Position numbers and translations under genes: made by a program. Shown here piece after piece: positions 23,443 through 36,427 of a stretch of 64,000 nt of DNA; positions within the stretch are counted from its first letter, which is position 1; every line of letters starts with the position of its first letter. The DNA comes from Ilyonectria destructans (Eukaryota; Ascomycota; Sordariomycetes; Hypocreales; Nectriaceae). The DNA is taken from contig JAHEWK010000018.1 of the NCBI GenBank assembly GCA_020740775.1, positions 1,302,001-1,366,000 on the forward strand, given 5' to 3'. Under the pieces are notes generated by a model that worked only from the letters and a program-made list of their open reading frames with translations, was not told the origin of the DNA and ran no database searches.

Positions 23443-25363
23443 CTAAGCACTCTCGGAGTGCTTCTCCTCCTGGTGCGTGATATCATGTTCGCCATTTTGC
23501 GCCGTCTTGTCAGCCGGCTGGGTCAAACTCTGGCGACGCTCCCAAGAAGTCGAAGGCTTCCATTTGACTGACTTGCGAGCCACAGAGACCTCCTCATACA
23601 ATTGGTCAACCTCCTCTAGGCTGAGGCCCTTGGTCTCGTAAATCATAAAATAAACAAAAGCGATACAGAGGAAGCAACAGGCAAACCAAATGAAGAAGAT
23701 CTTGGACTGCAGGTTGGCATAACCATGACCATAGTTGACAAGATATGGGGTCGAGTAGGCGATAGCCCAGTTGAAAAGCCAGTTCGTGGCGGTAGTCATA
23801 CTGAGAGACTTGGCACGGGTCTTCAGAGGGAAAATCTCGCCGGTGACAACCCAAGCAAGAGGACCCCAGGTGGATGCGAAGAAGAAAATGTAGATGCAGA
23901 CGAATGACACGGCGGCCTTCTGCCCAGCGAGGTTCTTGACATATATCTCGCCGTTGTCGCGCTGGCCAGTCGAGAGCGTTCCGCACATGGCAACGATGAA
24001 CTGCGAAATGCACATTCCGATAGCGCCATATAGAAGAAGCGGTCGGCGACCCCATTTGTCGATAGCATACATTCCGGGGACCGTGGAGCAAACGTTGATT
24101 GCAGAGGTGATCATGGAAATGACAAATCCGCTTGAGACGCCCGAGTTCTGGAAGTACTTTGTACCGTAGTAAAAGATAAAGTTAATTCCTATTTATTTAG
24201 TTAGTGTCTGTCAATCCAATGGCTTCTAGAGGTGCTCTGGGTAGACATTGCCCGGTAGGGTTGGCAAATCCAACGACGTTAACACGAACGCCGCCAACTA
24301 TAAACATACCTGTCAATTGCTGAAGTGCCTGCAGAAAGATTCCAGTAAGTTGGCGCTTCAGAATGGGTGGGCGGAAGCAATCAAGGTACGATGCCTTGCC
24401 CAGGCTAGTTTCGAAGTCATGGTTGGCCTTGACTTCGGCGAGCTCGCTCTGGATGGCGGGGTGGTCGGGGGCTAGGCGGCGAATGCGGCCCAGGGAGCGG
24501 GCAGCATCTTCGTGTCGGTTCATCTTAATGAGGTAGCGAGGTGTCTCGGGGAGCAGAAGCATGCCGCCAAAGAGGATGAGGGACCAAGCGAACTGAACAG
24601 CAATCGGAATTCGGTACGAGCCCGTGTCGTTGCGCTTAGACGTAGCATTATTAACGACAGCAGCGAGGAGAAGACCAATAGTGATAGCCCACTGGTAGGC
24701 ACCGACAATCGCGCCGCGGATCCACTTGGGAGCGGTCTCAGATTGATAGAGGGGGACTGAAGGTTGAGTTAGTGGGACGGGCTCTTTTTAAGTACTATAT
24801 GGATGTGCTTGGAACCTACTCATGGCAGAGATGAGACCAACGCCAAAGCCAGCAAAGAAACGGCCGGCAAGGAAGATGGGAATTGCTTTGGCGACAGTCT
24901 GGAGCACAACACCAAGGTTGAAGACCCATGTCGAGATGAGAAGGCCGGGGCGTCGACCGAGGTAGTCAGTCAGGAAGGGGGAGAAAAGAGCGCCAAAGAA
25001 GGTTCCAGCGGATAGGATGGAAACGATGGAAGACTCCTGCGCTGTGGAGATGTTGCGGTTGCCATCGGTGTCGATGTATCCGGTGCTGAAGAGTCGCTGC
25101 CAGTAAGGCATGGCGAGGATGCCGCTGATAGTGCCGGTATCATAACTGGAAGATTGGAGACATGGTTAGTTACCCGTTTTCGTCAAACAAGCAATGAGTC
25201 CTCGTGGGAGAAGTGGAGAAGTGGGTAACTGGGTGTAAGTGAGTGAGCAAACGTACCCGAAGAGGACACCACCAAAAGCAACGAAGAAGCCCATGGCAAT
25301 GGCGGGCCATGCCTTGCCCGCCTCCTCGGGCTTCGACAAAGAAGCTCTGCGAATAGCGTTCAT
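23443..25363 (-). CDS. MFS hexose (sugar) transporter
   Basis: Plasma-membrane sugar:proton symporter or facilitator of the MFS sugar porter family, 541 residues with about 12 helices. Exons 25363-25257, 25145-24820, 24756-24310 and 24188-23443; introns 111, 63 and 121 nt, all phases agree. Signatures are FGGVLFGYDTGTISGIL in helix 1, the GRRP loop motif, AGRFFAGFGVGLISAM, PLYQSETAPKWIRG, a PETPRYL variant of PESPR, QQLTGINFIFYYG (rebuilt across intron 3) in helix 7, DKWGRRPLL, and ETKGLSLEEVDQLYE at the end of helix 12. QQLTGINFIFYYG is typical of hexose transporters related to Hxt/Rgt2/RCO-3. The C-terminal tail is moderate, without the long extension of Snf3/Rgt2 sensors, so transport is more likely than sensing. 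Exact substrates cannot be read from sequence. Confidence 0.93.
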
Positions 25364-28300
25364 ATTGGCGGAGTGTGTGATAATTCCTTAAGAAATTGCC
25401 CCTAGTTGTGGGGGGTGGTTGAATTGAGTGCTCTCTCTCCTTGATGTGAGTGAGAGAAGTTGGGTAAGCTGTATAAGAGCCAGAGAGCTCAGGGAGGCAA
25501 TGAGAAGCTTATAAGTTGATAGACTGATGCCAAGGAGATTCAATTGAAGAGGGGGCAGCGTCCCCTTTTAAACCTATAGCCCACCCGCGGTTACGAACCC
25601 CAAAGCTACCAAGTGCAGCTGTAAAACGGTCACGAGCTCCAACAAAATATCCACTTGGGAGCTGATCCCCAACCAGGCTACGACTCTGGATACCCTGACT
25701 CTCCCCGGCCGGGGATGAGGGGGTTTCATTGTGGAGAGCTGGAGGTGCTAGTCCGGGGGAGGAGGTAAACAGCAACGTAAGATGTAGGCTTTGGGTCTGG
25801 CCGATAGGTAGCTGCCGGGTTGCCCGACGGGGGTGGAAGGAAATGGGGGGCCTGGAGAGGTGGTGGAGGTGGAGATGGAGGATGCAGGATGGAGGACGGG
25901 GCAGCCGCACCACCACCGCATCATCATGCGGAGTGAAAGGCACGTTAGAGGGGATCGCGGTTTGACCTAGCCTGAGGGAGCTAGGGCTTGGAGCTTCCTC
26001 AGTCTGGGGATCGCCACCGATGACAGGATGGAGGCCGGGGATGGGGCTGGGCTGAGGTGGCGACGGGGATGGGCATTAGGGTGACACTGCATGGGGCTCC
26101 CAGGAGTGTCCGTTAGTACGCGAGTCGACGGAGGACATAAGCTTGAGCACTCATTGTCACTCCTCAACTGCCAGTCGACAGTGACAGGTGGCGGTGTTGC
26201 CCCCCCATCGTATTACGCCGAGCACGGCAGTCGACCATGGGTTAGGGTGGATGAATGGTGGCGTTGGTGGGAGAGCGGCTCGTGCCATCGTCGATTTCAA
26301 TGATTGGGAGGCGCTATGTCGGCCATTGACGAACTTGGAGGGTAAGAAATGGGATCATGGAGGTAATATCAGCGTGTAATTCGACTAGCAGGCACCTGAG
26401 CTAGCCGCGTTGCCGAACGACCGATCAACGTGTTGGCCCATTTTCTTTGCAAAATACTTCATCGAATGATGATGATTATTAGGGTTGATCAGCAGAAGAA
26501 AAAACGGCTGCATAGGTACCAACGTTTCCATTGCTGGTGTCATGGATCAACTTTATCTCTGCTCCGAAGGAGTGATTCCTTCCAACCGCCCACACCATCT
26601 CCATTTACCTCGTGTCGCATCACGTCTCTCAGACAATAAGTTTGAGAACGGCCATGATTGCTAGGATAAAACAGGCACCCTGTCTGACGATCAACATCTC
26701 CCCTCTCGTGGACTAGTCACCCAAGTACCGAGCGCGAAAGTGGAGTAGAGTGCCCGGAGCTGTAGGGTAATAAGGCCCGAGCCAAGCCGGGAGCGCGGCC
26801 GCCAGGCTACCGCATCGGGTAAGCAGCTTTTATCTACCACACTCAAGAACCTGGGGAAGAAAATTGCCACCTAAATGGAATGCGTGCGGGTACCAGAAAG
26901 AAGAAAACCTCTCAGAAGTATCCAAAGCCAGGATTTACTCACTTCTTTCATTTCCATTGTGAGGCCTTTTCCTTTGGTCAATGTAGAGTACCTCAGCGCG
27001 AGGATCACCGACTGCCCATTTCCCTCCATTTCGGCCCTATTGCGGGAGTTTCGATGCACCCTCAGTCCAGCATAAAATATCAGTTAGTTTTTGCGAAATC
27101 AATTAGGTCGCTGTCTGGATGGTTCGATGGATGGCTGTGACGGTTTGATGGCTGCAGAGAGGTGAATGAACGGTCACCGGCTCCCCCGGCCGAAAGCCTT
27201 CGGAGTCAAGTCTAGAGCGTGGGCCTTGTCCGCACTATTTCCTTCACGTGGTCCGTCGTCAATCTATCAACTTTCATGGGCCTCGTCTATGGGGTTGGAG
27301 GTCAAGATGGCGCTTTGGCTTTTCTCTTTCGCGCACGTTTGACAATGTGACCCCAATAACCGCGGGCGTCAACTAGCCACTGAGTCCGTCGTCTTTCTCC
27401 GCAACCTTAACCTTCCCTAGAGCGCGTGGTGTCTTGGGACTCGACTCTTCAGTGTGAGAGCACGACACTGTGGCGGCACCAGACGAGCTCACCTCTCTCT
27501 CACCGGTGACTGCATCCTTGTCACCGCACCATTTACAGTTTCAAACCACACTTTGGCGCCGACTCCCATCCTAAGCAGCAATCCTAACTGCGAGTTCTAA
27601 CTGAAACGAGAACCGCCCCAGCTTCACGTCGTCATGAACGGACCGATTTCAACCAACGGCGCACCGGCTGTCGTAGCGTCCGGTAGATGGGAGATCGACA
27701 TGGAGAGGCAGCGGCACAGCTAACCCCCCATCCAACCATCCAAGTTTTACCCTGCAAATTCTTGGCACGATCTTGCCCCCTGCTGCAGCTGCACGTTCCG
27801 CGGCTCGAAGCGAGGTGAAGGCGTCAGCGGCGGTATAGTCAATCCCTGGCGTCGTTCTCATTTGATGCTTGCCGGCCCGACGAGTTTCGTTTACGCCCGT
27901 TTTTCTCGCTAGATCCGATCCAAGTCCCCGACGCCAAAGCCACAAGATCTGTAGCTAGGTGTGCCACATGTCTCGTGGTGCCTCTGGTCGAGAGTGTTGG
28001 AGGTTGTACTTTGCTGACCACTGGATTGCTTGTTGAGATTGCTGGACGTGTACGAGCGGGCGAACTGAAAAGCTTCTTCTTTGTCGGTACCGAGGAGTCG
28101 GGGCCCCATTATTTCCCGTACAGAGTGTAACTGTAATCTTTGACATCTCTCCCTGTTCTGTATCTCTTGTTGCGGATAGTTTCTTTCCTGGAGTCCCCTC
28201 ACTACTATTCCCAAGCACCGCCCGCACATCATCTCCGCAGCCATTCTCTCAAGAAAATAAGAAAACAACCCTGGCGTCTTACTTCGAGCCTTCAGGCGTT

Positions 28301-30752
28301 CATCGTTGGGTCCTAATCGTATTGACACGATCGTGCACCCCCTTGAACGGCCCGTCCGCCTTTCGTTACTCGGCCACATTGTGGGCCCGGCATGGCCGCA
28401 GCTCCGTCTAGCCCGGCAGGTTGAATCGCGCCCGCGGAGTGCCGTCGTACCGGCGCACTAGCTACTAACATGGCGAGGATAATTTCGCGATGGAGAGAAT
28501 GTGTATGAGTTGATGATGACGAGAGTTTCTCTCTGCATGGAGGAGTCGAGCCATTTGTGCCACTGTCACCTCATTGAATGCATCGCAGTCGGACCATGCA
28601 CGCCTCAACAAACCCTCAATCGCAAATGATAGCACTCATATCTTCAGCACCGTGACCAACAACACCAAGCTAAGTTTTCAGCTCCAGCGGAGCCGCACAT
28701 TTATCGGGCGAAATGCTCCTAGACCTCGGCGCTGCTTCGGACGCGCTCCTCTCTGTCGCGTCAGGCAGCTCGTAGATCCCAGTCTAGACCTCAACGCATC
28801 ACACTCGCTTGCAGAATGTGGAGTTGGAGATAATCTCTAACACAGAGCATGCGCTTCTCCTCCATTTTATTTTGAGAACCGCTGTCCCTGTCATCACCGG
28901 GAGACTCGCCGAAGCAGGCTGCAGTCCTCGTACCCCTGACGTTCCGTGGCATCATCTGTACCCATGCCATCCAGGAGCGAACCATGTTCCTGGCTTTCTA
29001 AACGAACTGAGCCATTTACCGTCCGGTTCACAACTCGATTTTGCTCAGCAAGTCCACCCTGACGCTCCAGGTTGGATACCCCAACATCCACGCATGATGG
29101 AGTGCGTTATGGATCGGCCCCAGGTTCAAGGCTCAATCGCGATTTCCCCGACTCGCCGAGCAAGTAAACCGCGACAGAGTTCTCAACGGATCACTTAATC
29201 AAAATATATCCGACCCGGCGAGTCATCATCGCCTCTCAAGAGTACTGTATATTTCTTCGAGTACCAATCGTAGCATGGACTGGGAATTAGAGGAGATATA
29301 GCTATAAAGAAGGAACCTCTCCTGGACTCAAAGTTCTCTGCCGTGGCTACAATGGAATTGGGTATGGATTCCTGGCTGTTGTTTTTACTAACCTTGATAC
29401 TGAGGTGGGCTTCATTGAGACTATTGGCCTGCACCATCTTGTGGTTGAGACATAACCAAGGGGTCCTTGCTCGCCACTCTCGAACGGTGGGTTGAGAAGG
29501 CATACAAAAGCTCCCCTGGGACCGCTCGTGGTCTTGTGGCAGGGAATCCAGTGTTTGGAAAACCCAAGGGTAGCGAAATGCTAACGACGAAGGAACCAGC
29601 CAGTCAACGCAAACTGTTAAAAATGAGGACAGGTTAAGAACATTCGAGACGACTCGTTGCACTGTGGGGGATACTGACTGATAGCATCAAAATGAAACAG
29701 ACGATGAGCAAGCAGCAGGAATTATTTTGTACTAATACCCTTTGCTGTTACATTATCGACTCTAAAGTCCACACCACCGCTTTCGTCACGATGTCGATGA
29801 TAGTGACTTGACCAGTCTTACGCCCTGGACTATGGACATTGGCCGTGGAAAAAGTATATCGCCGCCACCGCCTGAATATTGGTAAGCACTGCGTACTGAG
29901 GTTTCTTGCGCTGGAGTCGAGAATCCCGATGGTAGAGGCGAGGAAGCGATGACGACGAACTTGGTAGCGTCGACCCCTTGGGACAGCAAAGCACTGGGTG
30001 ATTTTGACCAGGTCGCAGCACCGCCCACTGTGAAGACGTCCGAGCTTTGGCAGTGCACAAGTCTGGCTTCAATTTGCTTGCGAGTGCTGGCGTCATCTCG
30101 GCATGGACAAAACGGTCGGCAAAGGTGCCTATCATATTTTTGTCGGGGCTGGCTAGAAGCTCAGGGGGGAGCTGCTTTGGATCACTAGAAAGGAAACAAG
30201 GTAGGAGAGGCTTAAGTCAAACGCAGTATAAGTTAACACGTGGTCAGTGCTGGGTGCACAGTCGACAGACCGCGAGCTCCTTGATATTCTTGGTGGCGGC
30301 TGGAGTCGTGCAAATCGTGTCCGTGGTGTCAAAGATGGAGAGAAACAAACCATTGATCGGACCCAAGACGATAGGGCTGGTGCAACAACATACCATAAAC
30401 GAAGAGCAATCCACTAGCCTGGTCCCTTGCATTTCGTACATGGTGTCACCAGCGCTAGAGCATTTCACAGCCGACCGCCAAGAAATCTCAAGATGGCTAG
30501 CATGACATTCCCACGAGCAGAAGCGCTCCGACAGCGCTTAAATGCCAATACAGGCTCTTGGCGTTTGCGTTTATTTGCATAGTTGATATAGTTTGCACAC
30601 TCGTAAGACAGAGTAATGTCATCATGAAATCATAAGTCGTATTGAAAGTGATAAGGAATAGGAGGAGAGTGATTCCAACCTGCAACATTTGCGACAATGA
30701 CCGAGTCCGTCTTAGCTAAGTCAAATTACCTGCCTTAGAGAGTACCTCGTCC
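25364..30752. other. Intergenic region of about 5.4 kb without recognisable genes
   Basis: Starts with the transporter promoter. Open frames are short (at most 156 codons) and overlap on both strands. Minus-strand frames at 29195-29662, 29786-30135 and 30244-30468 look slightly more protein-like, but no family was recognised and no intron set joined them. No mobile element signatures or long repeats were seen. Confidence 0.5.
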
Positions 30753-33677
30753 CTACGTGGAACTTGGCTTACGACCATCTCCCAAAATGCTCTTCTTCTT
30801 TTCCTTGGCATCTCCGTCCAATGTGGCATCCTTGGCGCTGTCATCCACATCCAGGCCCGTGGTCTTGCAATCTGTGCCCTCCTTGTTCTCGGCGTCGTCA
30901 TCGTCATCGTCGTAGTGGATTGGGCGGATGACCTTGAGCTTGACCGCTTCCTCATCATCGTTTTCGGCGGTGACCTTGTGGTAGACTCGCAGGCTGACGA
31001 CTGCAACAGCGTTCCATGGGTCCTTTTCAAACTCGTCTGGCTCTTCTTCCAGAACCTGGGGAGTTTCGGCCGGAGCTGGCGGCTCACGGGAGGTGACAGC
31101 AATCTCCAATTCACGCTCAGAGAGGTCAGACAGGGCGCCAACACTGCTGATGTCGTCATCGTCGCTTTCTTCTTCCTCTTCTTCCTCATCTTCTTCTTCC
31201 TCTTTCTCCTCCTCTGCCTTCTTTTCCACAACGTCATTCTCTGCCTTGGCATCTTCAGACTTCTCCTTGGTCGCCTCCTCAGAGTTGACAGCATCCTCGT
31301 CTGTGTTGGACGCGGGGGTCAGAGGGCCCGCCTCTGTGGTGGTCGTCTGCTCTGCCTCAGTCGCAACCTTTGCTTGATCATCAGTGATCTTTCCGGTCTC
31401 CTCAGTTGTTTCCGGTGTTTTCTCGGCGTCCTTTTGTTCTTCAGACTCCGCGGCCTTGGCCTTGACAGCAGCCTTTTCGGCCTTGGCCTTTGCTTTCCTG
31501 GCCTTCTTTTCGGCCAACTTTGCCCGTTGCTTCTCCTTCTTCTGAAGATGCTTCTTGAGATACCTCTGATGCCTCTTTGTGGCGAGATAATGGCTCTCTT
31601 CTCGCGATTCCAGAAATTTCTTCCTGATTTCACCCCTGGCCTTGTCCTTGACCTTCTTCTCGTGAGCCTCCCTGGCTGCCTTCTCCTCGTCCGTCTCGAC
31701 AAATCTTCCCTTGCTATGAGCGAGATCATATGCTAGCCCGATTCGGACCAGCTTTTCACGGCGTTCTTTGGCATTCTTCTTGATGACTTCGTCGACGGGT
31801 AGGAGATGCTCATAACGGGTGGCATCAACCTTGACGCGAACTTCGTACTCGCCAGCTTCCAACTCCAGCTCTACGTTGACTGATCGCGTCATACGTAGGG
31901 GAGTCTGGCTCCGGACCAGATAATCCTCATGGCCTGCCTTGTGAATCCGGAAGGCGAGACTGAAGGCATACTGGCCTTCGAGACCGCGGAAGTAGCGGTC
32001 ATCCAGTTGAGATAGAACGACGACCACAGGGCCGGACTTTGATATGCTAAACTTCCAGTGTGTGTCTTGATAGTCGAGTTTCCAGGGGACAGTCAGTGTG
32101 GTCCAGGACTGGCACACGCGCCATTCAGGGCCAAAGAGTCGTGTCCGCTCAAAGGCCTGGTACTTGCGAAGGAGGTCCTTGTATGAGATCCAGAAGTCTC
32201 CATCATCGCCGAAGCGGTGTTCAAGCTTCGTAAGCCACTCAGGGGTCCATTCCTTTGAACCGTCACCTGTTCATATTGTAAGTAAAACCAACGTCCAACG
32301 TCCAATGGGTTATGACTTACTCCAAGCACCCGTCCACTCTCCTTTGCCCCAGGGGTTCTTGAGACGAAGCAGACGCTCGCCATCAATCTCAACAGCCTTT
32401 TGGATGGAATAGGCGTGGAGCTCGTAAATTCCCTTTCTGTCTCCCCAACCATTTCCCCAGATACCAGTGCTGCAGCCAAAGAGGAATTCCTCATTGACTT
32501 TCATCAACTCTTCCTTCCAGAAGCGTTCCTACCGGAAGATTAGATAAAAGCTGGGGCCGGGGACAGATAGCGAACTAACCTTGTCAAGGACATCTGTGGT
32601 CCAGAGCTCAGAGGTGATGCCTCCAGTTAGATCCTCAATACCCTCGCCGCCAAAGCCGCCTTCAATACAGGCGTAGTCTCCATGTGCCTTGGCATAGCAC
32701 TTCTCAAGAAGGGGAAGCCAGGTTTCCTGCGGATGCGCACATTGGGCAAAGTAGAGGGCACTACTGTTGGACTGGTATACTCTGCGGTATGCCTCGTCTG
32801 AGTTGACGCGTTCAACATCGTCAAACAAGATTCGGTCAAAGAACCCTTCGTCGTAGTCGGGCTTGATGAGGTATAGCTGTGATCAATGTCAGCTTTATGT
32901 TTACAAAGAATTGAGATCGGGGCAAGAGTCATACGAAGTCATCAACAATCTCCGAGATCCACTCGCCGTCACGATAGAAAACGAAACCGTAGACACCAAC
33001 AGCCTCGTCACGGGCAACACAGAGTCTCTCAATGAGGCCCTTTTTGTTACTTAGAGTACAGAGCGCGGCCATCAACCAACAGTCTCCATCACGACCCTGC
33101 CTTACATCGTTCGCAGTTGGGCCGTCGATGTAAAAGCAAGGGTTGTCGAAAATGTCCTCAACCCTCTTGACACTCTGCGGTTGGAGGTCATTCCCACAGT
33201 CATCATCATCCTTGAGGTTGGAAAGCGCCTGGAGACAATCGCGGGAGCCACCCTTGAGGTCGGCCTCGACGTCGAAATGGGGCGAGTCCCGATATTTTTT
33301 GTTAATGCGGCGGCACTCTTTGACAATCTTCTCGACCTTGGCACGGCACATGGCCGCGGCATCTTCGTACGATGCCTGTGTGTTTTTGGCCTCAATCTTC
33401 TTGTTCTTTTTGGCAACGATGTCGGTATAGTTGTTGGCAGGAGTGACGGTCGTGGCTTTAGAGTTGTTGATCAGCCGGCTAGAAAGACAAGTGATCCGCA
33501 AAAGTATGGAGACAGAGAAAACATACCCTTGCCAGGCTTCTTGGTTGTAAATTTGGACCAAAACTCGTCAATGGTCTCCTGCGGCGTCTGCTTGTTTCGC
33601 TTCACGGGCTTGGCCGCCTCCGCTTCCGGTGGCGGTGGGGGAGGCCTAGGGGAGGAGCTGGATGAGGCGACGGACAT
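30753..33677 (-). CDS. Calpain-like cysteine protease (family C2)
   Basis: Calcium-type papain-fold endopeptidase. Exons 33677-33527, 33455-32935, 32876-32580, 32528-32321 and 32266-30753 give 896 residues; the first acceptor (AAAG at 33457-33456) is the least certain but is the only nearby one that keeps the frame. All catalytic residues are present: Cys176 in GRDGDCWLMAAL, His361 in YELHAYSI and Asn381 in RLLRLKNPWG. Other calpain landmarks are DDFLYLIKPDYDEGF, YAKAHGDYACIEGG and WSDGSKEWTPEW. A beta-rich C2L-like segment follows at about 440-560. The remaining 300 or so residues are Lys/Glu/Ala-rich, with a predicted coiled coil and a poly-Glu/Asp run. An in-frame ATG 44 codons upstream (33809) exists, but MSVASSSS is the more typical start. 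It is a general calpain homologue; PalB identity was not established. Confidence 0.9.
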
Positions 33678-34130
33678 TTTGGCCGGTGATGGGGATTGAG
33701 GTTTGAAAATATGGCTGGTTTGTGTCTTTGTGAAATTGAACGTCTGAATGGCGAAGAATCGAGTTGGATATGCCAAGCTCAATGCGTCCCTGCGGTGGGT
33801 AAGAAGCAAGGTATCAAGCTTCCTGGGAGAGACACTGGTCAGCTTCCGCTATGACAGCTCAAGGCAAGAAGCACACCGCTTAATTGGACGTGTTCTTTTC
33901 ACTGGAAGCTAGTCACCTTCAGGCAATTGACTGATGTCCCACCGTTACACGACGGGACATAAACAAGTAGGTAGATGGGAGAGGAACTGGACGGCAGGAA
34001 TGGGGAAGAAGTGGAAGGGAGGAGTATCCACAGCTCGAGCGGCTGGGCTCACCGGTGCCTTTTATCACATCGCAAGCACGAGCTACAGACTACGAAGCAT
34101 GCACGTCAGCTTGGCTGCCAGCTCATCACC

Positions 34131-34620
34131 ATGAGCTCTTCCCCAGCCCCGTCTGCGCCAAGCTCCGCTTCTCCCCAAGCTGAACCGCCACCGTAAGCTC
34201 CCCTGCAAGCCAAACGCCGCGCACTGGGCGAGAACTGACAAGCCAAGCCAACAATCAAACACATCCGCGTCACCAGACGCCGCCGTTCACAGCTACGTAC
34301 AGCGGCGCCTCCGGGAGAAAACAAAAGTTCATGCGATGAGACGCGCCTGGCCTGACCAAAACTCCAACTTCCGGCCCCCACAGAGAAATGGCCGCGTTAG
34401 TCCTCAAAACCCCTCCCGTATTATGTATGCTGTGTATCTTCCTCCGGCCTTGCGTGTAGCTCTCCTACCAATTGACGAGGGGCATCCAGCAGGGGGTCAT
34501 GTCCGGGACCCTGCAAGCGTCAGCCCACTTGGCTTTACCTGTGCGTATCCCCGCGTAGGGCTGGGCGCTCAGCCCTGTAACAAACAGAACTTTGGTGTTT
34601 GTAGTGGGTGTAGCTCGTAG
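34131..34620 (+). CDS. Candidate two-exon small gene, unrecognised
   Basis: A possible gene of 129 residues: exon 1 34131-34192 (Ser/Pro/Ala-rich, MSSSPAPSAPSSASPQAEPP), a 100-nt intron with a good GTAAGC donor, a CTGAC branch site and a CACAG acceptor, then exon 2 34293-34620. The second exon stays open for 109 codons to TAG and ends in a Cys-containing segment (PCNKQNFGVCSGCSS). No family is recognised, and codon use is not clearly coding, so this could be chance. It is divergent from the calpain gene, about 450 bases from its start. Confidence 0.25.
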
Positions 34621-35420
34621 GACTCCGCAGCACCTGGACTCTGCTGCAGCAATGTGGCCCGAGACGATGCGGAGAAGCGGGCCATCCGAGTCTCATCTAA
34701 GTCTCATCTGGGTGCTGCTCAGACTTGCTGGTTGGTGACCGTCGTCGTCACGCTGTTGGGCGGCTACAACGGCTGACGTGCTCCCTGCGTTACAACACGG
34801 CCTTGGCTGCATGCGCTGAGCACTGTGGCATGTCTCTTACACCGGGGGGATGATCCCTTATTATAGAGACCTGGGCTACCCAGGGCTGACGATGCTGACG
34901 CTGCTGACGCTGCATACCCCGAACAAGCAGGTGGTCGGAGGCTTTAAGAAGGCGGCGGCACCTACGCAATCTTGGCAATCTTGGCGTGCATTATGAAGGT
35001 GCAAATTGCACTTGGCGGTACGGCTCTTCCGAGTTCCGCTCAAAGTCTCCGTTCGTATCCTTCGTCAGAATATGGACCAGAGGCCGGCCGAGTGAATGGC
35101 TGGGCCCTGTTTGTCCATGGGCGTATTGGTCAAGGTGACGTTGGGAGTCTGGCCTCAGTTACGCAGCACTCGCTCAAGCCTGACGAGAATTCGGCCCCCA
35201 TTATCATCCGGCACCATCTCATGGGAAAACTTCAACGGTAGCTTAATGCCACTTCCCTTCCATCTTGTGTTGTTGGGGGTTTCTTTTTCTGAATCAATTC
35301 ATTTACAGCTCTGCCCATTGCATCGCCTCTGTCCACACTTCAGCTCCCCTCCGATCCAGCAACCACAACAACAGCCATCCGAAAGAGGGCCCTCCTACGC
35401 ACCAGGCCCTCCCTTCTTCT

Positions 35421-35468
35421 CTTCTCTTATCCTCTTTTCTCTTCTCTTATCCTCTTTTCTCTTCTCTT
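35421..35468. repeat. 20-nt pyrimidine tandem repeat, about 2.4 copies
   Basis: CTTCTCTTATCCTCTTTTCT is repeated exactly twice, followed by a partial copy. The all-pyrimidine character resembles CT-rich promoter or leader tracts of fungal genes, but no gene starts immediately downstream. Confidence 0.85.
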
Positions 35469-36427
35469 GCCTCCTCTGCCGTTCTGTGGGACGTCCTCTG
35501 CACCACGCGGTCCCCAATTGCGATTAGAGCCGCAAGGGCCGTTGTCGTCCCTCGGAAACCAGAACAACATCGTCTCCCCATCGCCATCGATCAATCTCTC
35601 CTTCAGCCCACCACTCTCGCGCACGCGTCCACTGATCCTTGCCGCCAGGCGGCACACAAGCTTCCCGAGCCTCAACCATCCCCACACCTAGGCGGGAAAT
35701 GGCCTCTCTGGTCAAAGCCTGTGACTCAGCGCGTTTCCAAGCTCAACAACACATCAGCCTCGCGGGGTATATCCTTCGCAGGTTGCCGTAGAATTCTCAA
35801 GTCGTTAAGAGCCATGTGACAGCGTCTGTCGTTCAAAAGGTAGTTGAGTGAATGATCCAAGGGAAGGTGTCATAATGCGGAGATCCGCCCAGAGACCCCG
35901 TAGTAACCAAGGATCCGCACAAACAAGTCTAGGTGAAAAGATATAAAAAAAAAGGAAAATTGTTGGTAGATGTCGTCCCCTGCTTCGCCGCCCCACATGT
36001 CTTCGTCATTACCCGCAAGGCTCCCAATGCTTCAGGGGCATTCCGGAAGAGCAGTCCGTCACTGTCGCCGTTGATGGACCTCGAAACGACAGGACTCGAG
36101 GCTTTTTCCAGGTAAAAGAAAGAGGTGCAAGATGAATCGAGTTGGACCGAAGACGCCGTGCAAAGCCGATGCCGGAGAAATATTGCGGGCCTGCATGATT
36201 CGGAACAAAATAAACATGAACTTGAACGTAGAAATAGTGTGAGTGTAAAGGTCGAGTTGGAATATGTTCACGTGTCGGCATCAAAAAAGAACAGCAATGT
36301 AAAAAGATACGAAACACATCCGGCGGCCTCCTCAGATCGTTCCCACCATGTAGGTTCCGATCTCGTTGGCCTCTATCAAGCCGGTCCCGTCTCTGGGCTG
36401 GGCTTGACAGCATGTCCTGGATGTGCT

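Larger units (their letters stand above)
33678..36427. other. Intergenic region between calpain and gis2 genes
   Basis: Contains the calpain promoter, a candidate spliced small gene (34131-34620) and a pyrimidine-rich block with a 20-nt repeat (35421-35468). The bases next to 36427 are the probable 3' UTR of the zinc-knuckle gene. No other coding signal was found. Confidence 0.55.

Noticed and set aside
29786..30505. Minus- and plus-strand frames that looked partly protein-like
   Set aside because: No recognisable family, conflicting strands, and no intron set that joins them consistently; left as intergenic.
30915..31736. 273-codon plus-strand frame with long hydrophobic runs
   Set aside because: Antisense of the Lys/Glu-rich calpain tail; Leu/Phe-rich translation is the mirror of AAG/GAG codons, not a membrane protein.
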